This document shows, one piece after another, positions 48,274 through 57,439 of a stretch of 64,000 nt of DNA. The DNA is from Bacteroidaceae bacterium. Lineage in GTDB: Bacteria > Bacteroidota > Bacteroidia > Bacteroidales > Bacteroidaceae. Each line of letters starts with the position of its first letter. The stretch's first letter is position 1. Position numbers and translations under genes: made by a program. The notes below the pieces were generated by a model. That model saw nothing but the letters and a program-made list of their open reading frames with translations, was not told where the DNA came from and searched no databases. The DNA lies in NCBI GenBank assembly GCA_017445925.1, contig JAFSRW010000058.1, positions 1-64,000 of the forward strand, read 5' to 3'.

Positions 48274-51200
48274 TATTGAATAGTTATCTTACGTGTAAAA
48301 TTCTCCTTGCCGTTAGTAGCATGCAAGATATAAACACCCGCATGAGGAGCTACAAGTGAAACCTGATTGCCGCTGTCGGAAACAATCTGCTGACCATCGG
48401 CATTGAAAAGGAAAACAGCCATTACCTTTGACGAACCGACGTGTATGGTACGGTCACGAACCGATAGAGCGACCTTAGCCTCTGGTTCAATTGTCCCTAC
48501 GCCGTCAGGATCATTGCCAAGGTACTCTCCAGATATAGTTTCCTCGAAGACATTTATGGTAATCCGATAGAAACCGTCCTTAACAATAGACCATTTATAG
48601 TCAGATGTGCCGTTATACCATATTTCGCTAGAAGTAAGAATACTCTCGTCCTGCTTAAAAGGATGAAGCACCTTGGGACTCCAACCATACTGGCCGTTTA
48701 TCTTGAAACGTTTGGGCTCATCGTTGCTGGTATAATTGCGGAGTTCGCCTACCCATGACCATTCATAAGGATTCACTGATGACTGCTCCATGGCCTTACC
48801 ACTGGATATCTGCCAATTTCCTTCGCCAGGTGTCTGATTGTCCTCTACGCATCCACCACATATCCATGACTCATACCACCATGTAAAGAGTTCGCCCTTC
48901 ATGGTTCCTGCACTGGAACTGGAAGGAGTAACCGTGAAACGGTAATTATCTGCCTCAAAGAGAACGTTCCATGCTGCCACAGTACTATCGGTGGTAGATG
49001 TATAGTTAATACCATTGTTAACGACATTAGAGTCGAACTGAGCAGGTTTGTAGTAACGAGCTCCTGTCCTATGTTGCTCTGATGTTGTAATTACAAAAGT
49101 GCCAGGCAACAACTTCCCGTGATACTTAAAGCAGGATTTGGAATTAAATGGTTTCAGTTCCTGAACACCACCAGGAATGGCAGAACCGCGAACGTAAAGC
49201 TTGCTTACATAAGATGCTCTGGCCACTTGTCTTTCGGCAGAAGAAGAGGCTGTGGGTTGTGATGAAAGGGATTCTGCACCGATTTGTTTGTTAGCATCGC
49301 TTGCCAAAGCCTCAGCAGATTCTGTTTCTACGCCATCCACCTGCACAACTATCTCCTTTGTTAGAACAGATGTATGAATAGTTACGGTAAGAATTCTGGA
49401 CTCTGCATCATAACTCTCCTCGTGGGTAATAGACTCATCGCCGTTTACCATAACATTCTGAGGCGCAGCAGAGATTCCCAGGAACTGAACAGTCCAGGTG
49501 CGTGTAACAGGCATTCCCTCGAAGGTTCCTTCACGAGGACTTATCACCAAACGTTTGGTTGTAGAAGACAGATTCTGATAAGAGAATGTAGTACGTGCCC
49601 AACCGTTCCCTAGATAATCCTGATTTTCGCCATTATCCTCATAGAAAGAGCCTGTTCCATCGGCTCCCGGAACAACTTTCAGAATAATCTCCTCAGGATT
49701 CGTAACAACGGTTCGCTGAACAGGATAGAATGGAATAACACTGCCAGGGCGATAGAATATGGGGAACTCATCAAGCGTATAGTTGGCTCGGAACACTTCC
49801 CCACCCTTACGGAGACGATTCTCTGTTACATCCCACCATAAGCCAGACGGCAACCAAATATTGCGAGTGCTAATACCATTCCTGGAAGCTGTGTAAATAG
49901 GAGCCACAAGCATATCGTTGCCAAACATATATTCATCCTCGTAAACGTAGGCATTGTTCTCCTCTGGCCACTCGTAATACAAAGGTCGGCTCATGCCTAT
50001 ACCTGTATCGTACGTCTCTCGGGCTGCTGTATAAAGATAAGGGAACAGCTGATAACGCATACGGATAGCCTCACGAAGCTGGGTAAAGTTGCTGTACTTC
50101 CAGATACGGCGTTCCAACTTGGAATCATTGGTAGCATGAGTACGGAAGATGGGTGTAAAGGCTCCAAACTGCAACCAACGAAGCAGTAATTCTGGGTCGT
50201 TATCGCCTCCCTGATGCCCACCTAAATCATGGCCCCAGTAGGCATAGCACACATTACTGGCATTACTGGTGAAGTAAATCTCGTAACCAAGAGTGGACCA
50301 TGCTGCCCAAGTATCACCACTAAAACAGATGGGATAACGGTGAGAACCTAACCCACCCCACCGGTGATAGATAACAGGACGAAGTTCAGGACGATTCTTC
50401 TGCATATCCTCAAAGAAGGTATGGTTGCACCAGAAGGTTTCGCTCAACTTGTCGGCACCATCCGTAAGTTCATATCCTTTTGCCCTTGAATGCTCACCTA
50501 CAGTTTTCTCCTGTTGCCAATCAAGCCACCAAAAATCTACACCCTGTTTCTCAAGGGGACGAATGATATTATCGAAGAAAGGACGGGCAAAACTATAATC
50601 CTGAATGGTCCAGGGGATTGTCTCATTATATGAAGAGGGCAACCCCATTGCAGAGCGGAGATTCCTATATTTATCTTCAGAAGTCTTTATTCCATCTGAA
50701 GGATGAAGATTCAAGGCTGTACGTAGGCCGTGATTATGCATATAGCGAATCAGATTGGTGGGATTGGGTATCTTGCTGGTATTCCAGCTCCACCCCGTCC
50801 AACCGCTCTTGTGCCAATCCATATCCATAATAATGACGTCCATAGGGATATCGTTATTCTCTACATCACGTATGATATTCTGGAAATCGGTCTGTGAATA
50901 AGCCCAATACCTGCTATACCAATAGCCGAAGATATACTTGGGAGGCAAAGGTACGCGCCCCCCTACCCTTGTGAAATCCCGGATACACTCTTTATACTGA
51001 TGACCGTAACCCAGGAAATACCAGTCGATGGCCTTCGTGTCGGCAGCCTTCTCCCACCACATATAGCCGTCGGCATTGAGAGCCATAGGCAATGTGGTAC
51101 TTCCATCACCTCGAGTGGCAGTAGGACTCTCGTCTATAATACTCCAACCGGCACGCGAGAGAAGACCTTTCTCTAACTTCTCGCGGGCATTATCTCCCCA

Positions 51201-51647
51201 AGCCGTATCAAGGGTCCTGTTGGTGCCCAGAAGATTCAAGGCGTCATCCTTTCCAGGATACCACGTACATGTGATGCCATTCAACAGATAACTAACCATC
51301 AGATTATCCGGCTTTTTATCCGTGGCTTTAATAGCAGAGCCTATCTTATAACGGAGCGTTACATCAGCAGTACGGATAAAAAGATATCCATCAGACTCTT
51401 CGGTAGTAAAAGAAGGAACAGGCAAACGACGATTTACGATGGCAAAGGTAGCTCTGTCTTCGAATTGCTTGGTGCTACTGTATTCTATACGAATCATCTT
51501 GCTGGTAAGAACCGCAAAACGAGCGTTACCACTAATTACAATAGCAGCAGGGTCGGCAACAGGGTTTAGTTCTTCCTGGGCAAAGATGTGGCTACACATC
51601 AATAAGAGTAGCCATAACAGACAATGTCTTATATGTCTAAACTTCAT
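48273..51647 (-). CDS. GH31 family glycoside hydrolase with C-terminal sorting domain
   Basis: 1124 residues. A signal peptide is at about 1-23 (LLWLLLLMCSHIFAQ). The GH31 N-terminal beta-domain and (beta/alpha)8 barrel follow: the catalytic nucleophile lies in FWWLDWQQ, and the acid/base region is within YWGHDLGGHQGG. The next parts are beta-sandwich domains and an about 300-residue C-terminal extension of beta-type. The last 65 residues (from KVMAVFLFNADGQQIVSDSG) resemble a T9SS C-terminal sorting domain. An outer-surface alpha-glucosidase/xylosidase acting on plant glycans is likely; the exact substrate is not readable. Confidence 0.9.
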   Translation of the reverse strand: MKFRHIRHCLLWLLLLMCSHIFAQEELNPVADPAAIVISGNARFAVLTSKMIRIEYSSTKQFEDRATFAIVNRRLPVPSFTTEESDGYLFIRTADVTLRYKIGSAIKATDKKPDNLMVSYLLNGITCTWYPGKDDALNLLGTNRTLDTAWGDNAREKLEKGLLSRAGWSIIDESPTATRGDGSTTLPMALNADGYMWWEKAADTKAIDWYFLGYGHQYKECIRDFTRVGGRVPLPPKYIFGYWYSRYWAYSQTDFQNIIRDVENNDIPMDVIIMDMDWHKSGWTGWSWNTSKIPNPTNLIRYMHNHGLRTALNLHPSDGIKTSEDKYRNLRSAMGLPSSYNETIPWTIQDYSFARPFFDNIIRPLEKQGVDFWWLDWQQEKTVGEHSRAKGYELTDGADKLSETFWCNHTFFEDMQKNRPELRPVIYHRWGGLGSHRYPICFSGDTWAAWSTLGYEIYFTSNASNVCYAYWGHDLGGHQGGDNDPELLLRWLQFGAFTPIFRTHATNDSKLERRIWKYSNFTQLREAIRMRYQLFPYLYTAARETYDTGIGMSRPLYYEWPEENNAYVYEDEYMFGNDMLVAPIYTASRNGISTRNIWLPSGLWWDVTENRLRKGGEVFRANYTLDEFPIFYRPGSVIPFYPVQRTVVTNPEEIILKVVPGADGTGSFYEDNGENQDYLGNGWARTTFSYQNLSSTTKRLVISPREGTFEGMPVTRTWTVQFLGISAAPQNVMVNGDESITHEESYDAESRILTVTIHTSVLTKEIVVQVDGVETESAEALASDANKQIGAESLSSQPTASSSAERQVARASYVSKLYVRGSAIPGGVQELKPFNSKSCFKYHGKLLPGTFVITTSEQHRTGARYYKPAQFDSNVVNNGINYTSTTDSTVAAWNVLFEADNYRFTVTPSSSSAGTMKGELFTWWYESWICGGCVEDNQTPGEGNWQISSGKAMEQSSVNPYEWSWVGELRNYTSNDEPKRFKINGQYGWSPKVLHPFKQDESILTSSEIWYNGTSDYKWSIVKDGFYRITINVFEETISGEYLGNDPDGVGTIEPEAKVALSVRDRTIHVGSSKVMAVFLFNADGQQIVSDSGNQVSLVAPHAGVYILHATNGKENFTRKITIQ

Positions 51648-51679
51648 GCGGGTTAATTTGAAACAAAAAGATATGAGAA

Positions 51680-51925
51680 TTATTTTAGCAACTTATTCCA
51701 AACCCACAAGAATACCATTGCACCGATAACGGCTACAATCAACTCACCTATCCAACTGCTGGCTCCTAACCCAAAAAGACCGAATAGCCAACCACCTAAA
51801 GCACCGCCAATGATACCTAAAACCAGGTTTACTATACAACCCTTACCCTGTCCGTCAAACAACTTGCTGGCTACAAAGCCTGCGAGAATTCCTGTGATAA
51901 TTCCGATTAAAAGTCCGTGATTCAT
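51680..51925 (-). CDS. GlsB/YeaQ/YmgE-family small membrane protein
   Basis: 81 residues from ATG 51925. The glycine-rich membrane segments GLLIGIITGILAGFVASKLF (about 4-23), IVNLVLGIIGGALGGWLFGL (about 32-51) and WIGELIVAVIGAMVFLWVW are the pattern of the transglycosylase-associated/GlsB family. Stress-linked inner membrane protein of unknown mechanism. It has its own promoter at 51961. Confidence 0.8.
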   Translation of the reverse strand: MNHGLLIGIITGILAGFVASKLFDGQGKGCIVNLVLGIIGGALGGWLFGLFGLGASSWIGELIVAVIGAMVFLWVWNKLLK

Positions 51926-51960
51926 ATTTATTTTGATTTTAAATTCTACACTTTGGCAGG

Positions 51961-51992
51961 CAAATTTACAAAAAAGAACGTTAAGTAACAAA
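51961..51992 (-). promoter_or_regulatory. Promoter of the GlsB-like gene
   Basis: Minus strand TTTG (51989-51992), 20 bp, TAAATTTG (51961-51968). A canonical Bacteroidetes promoter. Confidence 0.65.
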
Positions 51993-52021
51993 ATATAAGA
52001 TGTTATAAGCACCATTTTTTG

Positions 52022-52029
52022 TACCTTTG
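52022..52029 (+). promoter_or_regulatory. -7 box of the DUF4250 gene promoter
   Basis: TACCTTTG lies 33 nt before the ATG at 52062. The -33 box is unclear. It is divergent to the GlsB-like promoter. Confidence 0.5.
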
Positions 52030-52061
52030 CACAAATTATTGGAAAAAATCACATTAGAGAG

Positions 52062-52244
52062 ATGGATAACTTACCACAAGACCCATATATTTTGGTTTCC
52101 TGCATTAATATGCTGTTGAGAGATAAAATGTACGATTCATTAGAGTCCCTATGCGAATACTTCGGAAAGGATGTAAATGAAATCAAAGAATATCTGAAAC
52201 CATACGGATTTGAATACATGGAAGAACAAAAACAGTTCCGTTAG
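52062..52244 (+). CDS. DUF4250 protein
   Basis: 60 residues. MDNLPQDPYILVSCINMLLRD, a middle SLESLCEYFG and an ending GFEYMEEQKQFR match the DUF4250 family of small proteins common in Firmicutes and Bacteroidetes. Function unknown. Convergent with the HAD gene, overlapping it by 4 bp. Confidence 0.85.
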   Translation: MDNLPQDPYILVSCINMLLRDKMYDSLESLCEYFGKDVNEIKEYLKPYGFEYMEEQKQFR

Positions 52245-52903
52245 TTCTTCTGCCAATAGCTGACAAGCATTTTTTCTACGTCATCAAAGGAAAGATGGAC
52301 AAAATCATCCTGAACATGATGACATAAAGGCTCTATAACCTTCCGTGGGTTGGTTGTCGCAAAACCTATTGTAAATATCCCCGAGGAAATACCTGCCTGA
52401 AGGCCATTAACGGCATCCTCGAATACTACACACTGACTCTTCTGGGCAGAAAAAACCTGAGCTCCCAATATATAACACGAAGGATCCGGCTTGGAAGCAG
52501 CAAAATCCTCTGCTGTCAGGACTTTATCAAACAAGTTGTCGAAATTGGGGATTTTCCGCTTAACAGCATCCATCTTGGCTATATTCGAACTGGTAACGAC
52601 GGCACACTTTACTCCATTTCGCCGGATATCATCCAAAAAGTCCAAAACCCCAGGATAAAACGGGAATTGCATCTGATTCTCGAAAACAACAAGCCTACGG
52701 GTAATTTCATTCTGCATATCGACGGACGGAATAAAATTCTGAAAAATCGATGTGAGTGTCCTTCCTTTGATAACCTGAGCCAAATCTGGAATGTTAAGAT
52801 GCAACTCCTCCCCTACCCTTTCCCAAAACTGCGTGTATTGGTATTCTGTATTGATTAATGTTCCGTCTAAATCAAATAATGCTACCCTGAATTGATTTTC
52901 CAT
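52241..52903 (-). CDS. HAD-superfamily phosphatase / beta-phosphoglucomutase-like
   Basis: 220 residues from ATG 52903. Motif I is VALFDLDGTLINTE (about 7-20), motif II VVTSSN (about 107-112), motif III KPDPSCY (about 142) and motif IV VFEDAVNGLQAG (about 161-172). The cap is helical (after motif I), as in subfamily IA enzymes such as sugar phosphatases and beta-PGM. Substrate not determinable. The ATG at 52903 was chosen over a longer start. Confidence 0.85.
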   Translation of the reverse strand: MENQFRVALFDLDGTLINTEYQYTQFWERVGEELHLNIPDLAQVIKGRTLTSIFQNFIPSVDMQNEITRRLVVFENQMQFPFYPGVLDFLDDIRRNGVKCAVVTSSNIAKMDAVKRKIPNFDNLFDKVLTAEDFAASKPDPSCYILGAQVFSAQKSQCVVFEDAVNGLQAGISSGIFTIGFATTNPRKVIEPLCHHVQDDFVHLSFDDVEKMLVSYWQKN

Positions 52904-52930
52904 ATATTTTATATATATCAAATATCCCGA

Positions 52931-53338
52931 CTATTTAAGCCCTCTTGCTTTATAAATAATATCTTTTGCCTGATTAATCTGCTGAAAGGCTCGTTCGGCT
53001 GCCTTTCTGGCCTCCTCTCCCTGCGATGCTATACGGTCAGGATGATATTTAAGTGCCATACGTTTATAAGCCTGCCTAACCTCATCATCCGTAGCTGTTT
53101 CACTAATACCTAATATCCTATACGCATCATTTAGCTTGGTATCAACATAAGTATATGAATCATAAGGTCCCCTACTCCACTGCTGCTGATTAGTATAATA
53201 ACGGAACCTGATAGTTGGCGGAGAAATAAGACTGTCAATAAACGCCCCAAGAAGGAAGCCAAAGAATGCACCTTTGCCACCAGCCAACCTGAATCCTATA
53301 AACAAGAATACCCATTTAAACTTAAGAAAGAATCTCAT
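52931..53338 (-). CDS. Small membrane-anchored DnaJ-domain protein
   Basis: 135 residues from ATG 53338 behind a promoter at 53354. N-terminal membrane helix and glycine-zipper region (about 8-40: WVFLFIGFRLAGGKGAFFGF). The C-terminal J-domain is at about 72-130 with the HPD motif (YHPDRIAS). It resembles a DjlA without the TerB domain. It would stimulate Hsp70 at the membrane. Confidence 0.8.
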   Translation of the reverse strand: MRFFLKFKWVFLFIGFRLAGGKGAFFGFLLGAFIDSLISPPTIRFRYYTNQQQWSRGPYDSYTYVDTKLNDAYRILGISETATDDEVRQAYKRMALKYHPDRIASQGEEARKAAERAFQQINQAKDIIYKARGLK

Positions 53339-53353
53339 ACCATAAATTTTGCG

Positions 53354-53384
53354 CAAAAGTATAGCTTTTTTTCTATATCACAAA
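53354..53384 (-). promoter_or_regulatory. Promoter of the DnaJ-domain gene
   Basis: Minus strand TTTG (53381-53384), 19 bp, TACTTTTG (53354-53361). A canonical spacing. Confidence 0.7.
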
Positions 53385-53702
53385 GTATCTGCATATGTTT
53401 ATACTTAGTTTAATAATTACTGCTGGTTAATTCATTTAAAAAATCTTTTACAGCTATTTGTATTTCATATATACAATATATGTTGAATATATAACATATT
53501 AAATATATACTATATATTCATTATATTTATTATATATTTATATATTGTATATTTATCTATTTTCTATATTTGATTTATTTCTATATCTTGAATATACATT
53601 TATTTTCAATATATGGATATATTAAATATAAAGATATGCAATATAGTTGTATATATAAAATATGTTATATAGCAGAATATACAAAATATTTCAAAAATAT
53701 CA
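53385..53702. other. AT-rich intergenic block upstream of parA
   Basis: About 320 bp of almost pure A/T with many short palindromic ATATAT and TATATTTATATA runs. No coding or hairpin-terminator feature. Likely unwinding or partition-site DNA of the parA-rep locus (inference), or simply an intergenic spacer. Confidence 0.6.
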
Positions 53703-53732
53703 TTGTCAAATGAAAATATAGTTGTACTTTTG
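53703..53732 (+). promoter_or_regulatory. parA promoter
   Basis: TTGT (53703-53706), 18 bp, TACTTTTG (53725-53732). The first in-frame ATG after it is at 53758. An upstream TTG frame starts inside the -7 box and is rejected. Confidence 0.6.
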
Positions 53733-53757
53733 CAAAAAAATAAAGCAATTTAGGCTT

Positions 53758-54597
53758 ATGGCTAAAGTAATTTCTATAATCAACGACAAGGGTGGGGTAG
53801 CAAAGACCACCACAACCATCAACCTGGGAACAGCCTTATGGCTACTTGGAAAGCGCATTCTACTGGTTGATACAGATAAACAGTGTAATATGACCATAAC
53901 TATTGATCGCACAAGCTATAAAGTAGGCGTATCTACACTTTACGACTGGCTGAAGGACGATACAATAGCTCCACCGGTTTACGAGCGCTATAAAGGTATG
54001 GACTATATCCCCAGCAGTATACGTATAGATGAACTGAATACATGGCTGGCAGATAAGGTTTATAGGGAGAATTACCTATCTATACGCTTGAATGCACTAA
54101 AAGATATGTATGATTACATTCTTATCGACTGTGCTCCTGGTTGTAACAGTATCCTCAACAAGAATGCTATTGCGGCTTCTGACGGCGTTATAGTACCAGT
54201 AAGGACGGATTTATACTCTGTACAAGGAAAAGACGCTGTAAGGACCATTGTGGACGAAATAAACAAAATGATGGGGAAGAAGATAGAACTGATGGGGTAT
54301 CTGCTAACTCAGTTCGAAAAAACGAAGATGGGTAAGGAAGTACAGGAGTTCTTCCGTACACAACCCAATACACCCGTCTTTCCTGTACCCATACGTAAAT
54401 GTGCCAAGTGCAATGAGGCACCTAAGGAACAGATGAGCCTGTTTGAATATGCACCAAGCAGTACTGCTGCAGACGATTACATGCGTCTGGCTGAACAGAT
54501 AATAGGGAAGGGCACTCGTAATAAGAAGTGGACACCTGATGCATGGTATAAGAAAGCTAGCGAAGCATATTTATCATTCATAAATGAACAAGAGTAA
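53758..54597 (+). CDS. parA: ParA-family partition ATPase
   Basis: 279 residues from ATG 53758. Deviant Walker A at 8-18 (INDKGGVAKTT), Walker A' region VDTDKQCN (about 39-46), and Walker B IDCAPGCNS (about 123-131). No N-terminal HTH, as in class Ib or Soj-like ParAs. It would move replicon copies along the nucleoid. The partner gene starts 20 bp downstream. Plasmid-type ParA proteins without their own HTH pair with small RHH or ParB-like centromere proteins. Confidence 0.9.
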   Translation: MAKVISIINDKGGVAKTTTTINLGTALWLLGKRILLVDTDKQCNMTITIDRTSYKVGVSTLYDWLKDDTIAPPVYERYKGMDYIPSSIRIDELNTWLADKVYRENYLSIRLNALKDMYDYILIDCAPGCNSILNKNAIAASDGVIVPVRTDLYSVQGKDAVRTIVDEINKMMGKKIELMGYLLTQFEKTKMGKEVQEFFRTQPNTPVFPVPIRKCAKCNEAPKEQMSLFEYAPSSTAADDYMRLAEQIIGKGTRNKKWTPDAWYKKASEAYLSFINEQE

Positions 54598-54617
54598 AAA
54601 TAGGGGAGGGTAGAACT

Positions 54618-55007
54618 ATGCCAAAGATCAAACAACTTACACCTATTAGCGAACTGGCTAATGGCATGAAAGCACAAACAGAGGAACTGTATGATAAGAT
54701 TCCAACCAGTACTCCACCAGCACCAATTGCGGAGAATGTAACATCTGAGCCTGTGGTTCCAATGTACAAGAAACCTGGGCGCAAGAAGGACAACAGTATT
54801 ATACCACGACAGAATGGTAAACTTATATTCTTTGAAGAACGTCACAACAAAGCTGTTGAAGAAATACATTGGCAATGTAAGGTAGATCGTCAGGACGTTG
54901 TACGTACTGCCCTGAACGAATTTCTGAACCGATATATGGCTGGCGAAGTTATTTCAACTGAAGGAGCAGAACTTATCAGGCAATATGTACGAGATACACA
55001 TTTATAG
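54618..55007 (+). CDS. Ribbon-helix-helix type ParA partner (probable centromere-binding protein)
   Basis: 129 residues. A disordered proline-rich N-terminal half (about 25-65) is followed by a C-terminal RHH-like fold: strand KLIFFEE (about 76), helix ERHNKAVEEIHWQCK and helix DRQDVVRTALNEFLNRYM. That is the layout of ParG/omega-like centromere binders. The 20-bp gap from parA and the iteron array beyond it support partner function. The RHH call is pattern-based. Confidence 0.55.
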   Translation: MPKIKQLTPISELANGMKAQTEELYDKIPTSTPPAPIAENVTSEPVVPMYKKPGRKKDNSIIPRQNGKLIFFEERHNKAVEEIHWQCKVDRQDVVRTALNEFLNRYMAGEVISTEGAELIRQYVRDTHL

Positions 55008-55009
55008 CA

Positions 55010-56070
55010 CCTGTAAGGTTACTTTCTCCTCAATTCGATAGGGTAAAGTAACCTTCTCCTCAATATAAAGCAGGTTTTTCTGCAATCTAAGGTAACCTTC
55101 TCCTCAAGAAAAGGTTACTTTTTTTGCAATTATTATTCGCAAAGTGCTGAATTTCAATAACATACGAGAACCTAATATAATTAATATGGTTAATATCCTT
55201 AATAAAATTTCTCTTTTAATTAATATAAAATATTATGCATATTAATATATAGCATAAAGCTAACTTATTGAAAACCAGTTACTTCCAGGAAACGAACTGC
55301 GAAGAAGGTAACCTCTTTCTGAGAAGAAACCTATCTTAAAATGCAAAAAAAGGAACTTTTTTCTGCGAAGAAAGTAACCTTTTCTTGAGGAGAAAGTAAC
55401 TTTTAGACCATTTTTCCTACATTTTGGGTTGTTTATTTAAACGATTGCTTTAAGATAGATTGAAATCCGATGTTTTATTTTTATTATAATAATTGGAATA
55501 TTTCTGTTCTTATTTCACTGTTATACAACAATTTACATTAATATTTTTACTGTAATACATTAAAACTCCTCTCTCTGTACATTATCTTTCCAATTTTGAG
55601 GACTTGGTTACTTGCGAATTGAGGAGAAGGTAACTTCTTTGTTGCGAAGAAAGTAACCTTTCGGTTTGAATTATATTTTAAAAGGCTTCTATGATTAATT
55701 CTGGCACTTGTTAGTATTAATAGTAAGTAATGCTAGTATTAATAGTTGCAAAAACTTATATTATTAACTTGATATTATTTCTCCTTATTTATATGATTTT
55801 TACTCGTTAACTAGAGAAATATTTTTTTATAACTACGGAAAAAGTTTTTTATAGTCATAGAAAATATAGAATTATATGGGGTAGGGGTAATTGAAAGGAT
55901 TATTATGATAATAAATTTGGATTTGGAATTAAAGGAGAACATGGTAACCTTTTTTTGAGGTTTAAGTTATTTTGTTTTGAGAACCTGGTTTTCTCTTCTT
56001 GAGGTTTAAGTTATTTGTTTTTGAGGACTTGGTTTCTGCCTTTTGAGAACTATGTTATCATATTTTTATG
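55010..56070. repeat. Iteron array of the replication origin
   Basis: At least nine copies of a motif of about 20 bp, consensus TTGAGGAGAAGGTAACYTT. Three copies are in inverted orientation (AAGGTAACCTTCTCCTCAA form) at 55015-55034, 55045-55064 and 55089-55108. Direct copies lie at about 55298-55405, 55594-55636 and 55642-55660. Degenerate copies with GAGGTTTAAGTTAT and GAGGACTTGGTT lie at 55935-56065. It fills the 1.1 kb between the parA operon and rep, which holds no gene. Confidence 0.8.
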
Positions 56071-56121
56071 GTATAGAGTGTATTTATTTTTGTTTTTTTT
56101 TCTTTGCAATAAAAAAAATAA

Positions 56122-56129
56122 TATCTTTG
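56122..56129 (+). promoter_or_regulatory. -7 box of the rep promoter
   Basis: TATCTTTG, 27 nt before the rep ATG at 56157. A TTTG at 56103 gives only 15-bp spacing, so the -33 box is uncertain. Confidence 0.45.
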
Positions 56130-56151
56130 CGCGTACATTATATAATATATA
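56129..56151 (+). repeat. Direct repeat flanking rep, left copy
   Basis: GCGCGTACATTATATA then A/T-rich palindrome, between promoter and ATG. The same 16 bp recur at 57361-57383 behind the rep stop. Possible operator or resolution target. Confidence 0.55.
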
Positions 56152-56156
56152 AGGCA

Positions 56157-57341
56157 ATGGCAGCAAAGAAAACTAACGCAAAACTACAAATGGTAAGTCC
56201 GAAAAACGAGCTTATCCAGCAGTTGGAGAATTCGGACTACATAAAGAATCCACTTGTATATTCTCAGATCAGAGGTGATTTCTCCCTTATTCAGACCAAT
56301 GTTCTTGTTGCAATTGCTGCAACTATGCAGACCAGAATCAACGAATGTTTCGTTGATGGTAAGATGGGACCTCTCTTTTCAAAGGAGGAATTGTCAAAGG
56401 GGAAGATAACTTTTGAGGTTCCTCTGCAGTCGTTGGGTGTTAAAACAAAGGAGTATGCTGCTGTACATGAGGCTTGTAAAGCTCTAACCAAATTGGACAC
56501 CACATTCAATTATACAGATGAGACTGGGCAAAAAAGAACCAAGACCAGCGTGATTTTTACGGATGTTGATGTCCCCACTTATACAACTACCACAGGTCAG
56601 GAGCGTAGAAGCGGTATTATAAAAATCGACATGAATGCTTCTGTTGCCGATCTTGTTTTCAATAAAAGTGGAGCATACGTCGAGCATTTGGGTGGTATTG
56701 TTAAGTTGTGCCGTAGCCCCAGAACGCCCCGTTTGTATATTTATCTGAGTGCCTGGAAGAAGGCGCGTATGTGTACTCTCAGCTATGAAGCGTTGAAAGA
56801 ATTCTTGGGAGTTTTGGTTTATACTAAGGACAGAACTAAGGTTTTACAAGATAAATGTTCCACTTGGGCTGTCTTCCATCGCGATGTTCTTAAACCTGCT
56901 CAGCGCGAGATGGAGAAGTTGGCTAAGCGTGGCGAGATAGAGTTCACCTTCGAGTACGAACCGGTTTATCATAATGGTAAGAAGAGAGGTAACCCAGACA
57001 GCGTACGTTTTCTTCTGAACCCTGCCGTTCCTGATGCTAATGTTCAAAAAGAGGAAAATACCTCTCCTTCTGATGTAAGTCATCTTACAGAAGAGCAGCA
57101 GAAAAAATGGCTGCACTTTATGGAACTGATTCAGGAGAGGGTAGGGGAGCCGTTCTTTGGAACGTACTTTGTATACTGTAAAGTGTATAGTATTACAGAT
57201 AAGGATATTACCATTATTGCTCCCACTAAATTTGTTTGTGAGCAGATTGAGAAGTCTGGCGCAGATTTCTTCCTGACACTCAAGGAAGTCTTCGGCCCAG
57301 TCACTTTACAGTATAAGGTGGAGAATCCTTCATATAAGTAA
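56157..57341 (+). CDS. Iteron-binding replication initiator with C-terminal DnaA domain I-like module
   Basis: 394 residues from ATG 56157; a longer TTG frame reads through the promoter. The N-terminal two-thirds (about 20-260) is a Rep_3 (RepB/RepA-initiator) type winged-helix protein: SQIRGDFSLIQTNVLVAIAA near 33, FEVPLQSLGVKTKEY and LYIYLSAWKKARM near 203. The last about 84 residues (from TEEQQKKWLHFMELIQERVG) match the layout of DnaA domain I: a W-x-x-x-x-x-I start, F-x-x-YF-V in the middle, then ITIIAPTKFVCEQIE and a final L-x-YKVENP strand. That domain binds DnaB and self-associates. The fusion would let the initiator recruit the helicase directly. Confidence 0.8.
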   Translation: MAAKKTNAKLQMVSPKNELIQQLENSDYIKNPLVYSQIRGDFSLIQTNVLVAIAATMQTRINECFVDGKMGPLFSKEELSKGKITFEVPLQSLGVKTKEYAAVHEACKALTKLDTTFNYTDETGQKRTKTSVIFTDVDVPTYTTTTGQERRSGIIKIDMNASVADLVFNKSGAYVEHLGGIVKLCRSPRTPRLYIYLSAWKKARMCTLSYEALKEFLGVLVYTKDRTKVLQDKCSTWAVFHRDVLKPAQREMEKLAKRGEIEFTFEYEPVYHNGKKRGNPDSVRFLLNPAVPDANVQKEENTSPSDVSHLTEEQQKKWLHFMELIQERVGEPFFGTYFVYCKVYSITDKDITIIAPTKFVCEQIEKSGADFFLTLKEVFGPVTLQYKVENPSYK

Positions 57342-57360
57342 GACCCCGTTTTTATTCGCG

Positions 57361-57383
57361 CGCGTACATTATATATTATATAT
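57361..57383 (+). repeat. Direct repeat flanking rep, right copy
   Basis: GCGCGTACATTATATA with following TTATATATA, 20 bp downstream of the rep stop, matching 56129-56151. Confidence 0.55.
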
Positions 57384-57439
57384 AGTATCTGGTAAGAAAA
57401 AAATATTTCATATATACAGAATAGCTTAATTCCCATATT

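Noticed and set aside
55010..56070. CRISPR array
   Set aside because: The repeats vary in sequence, orientation and spacing, and no cas gene is near; they fit iterons of the adjacent rep gene.
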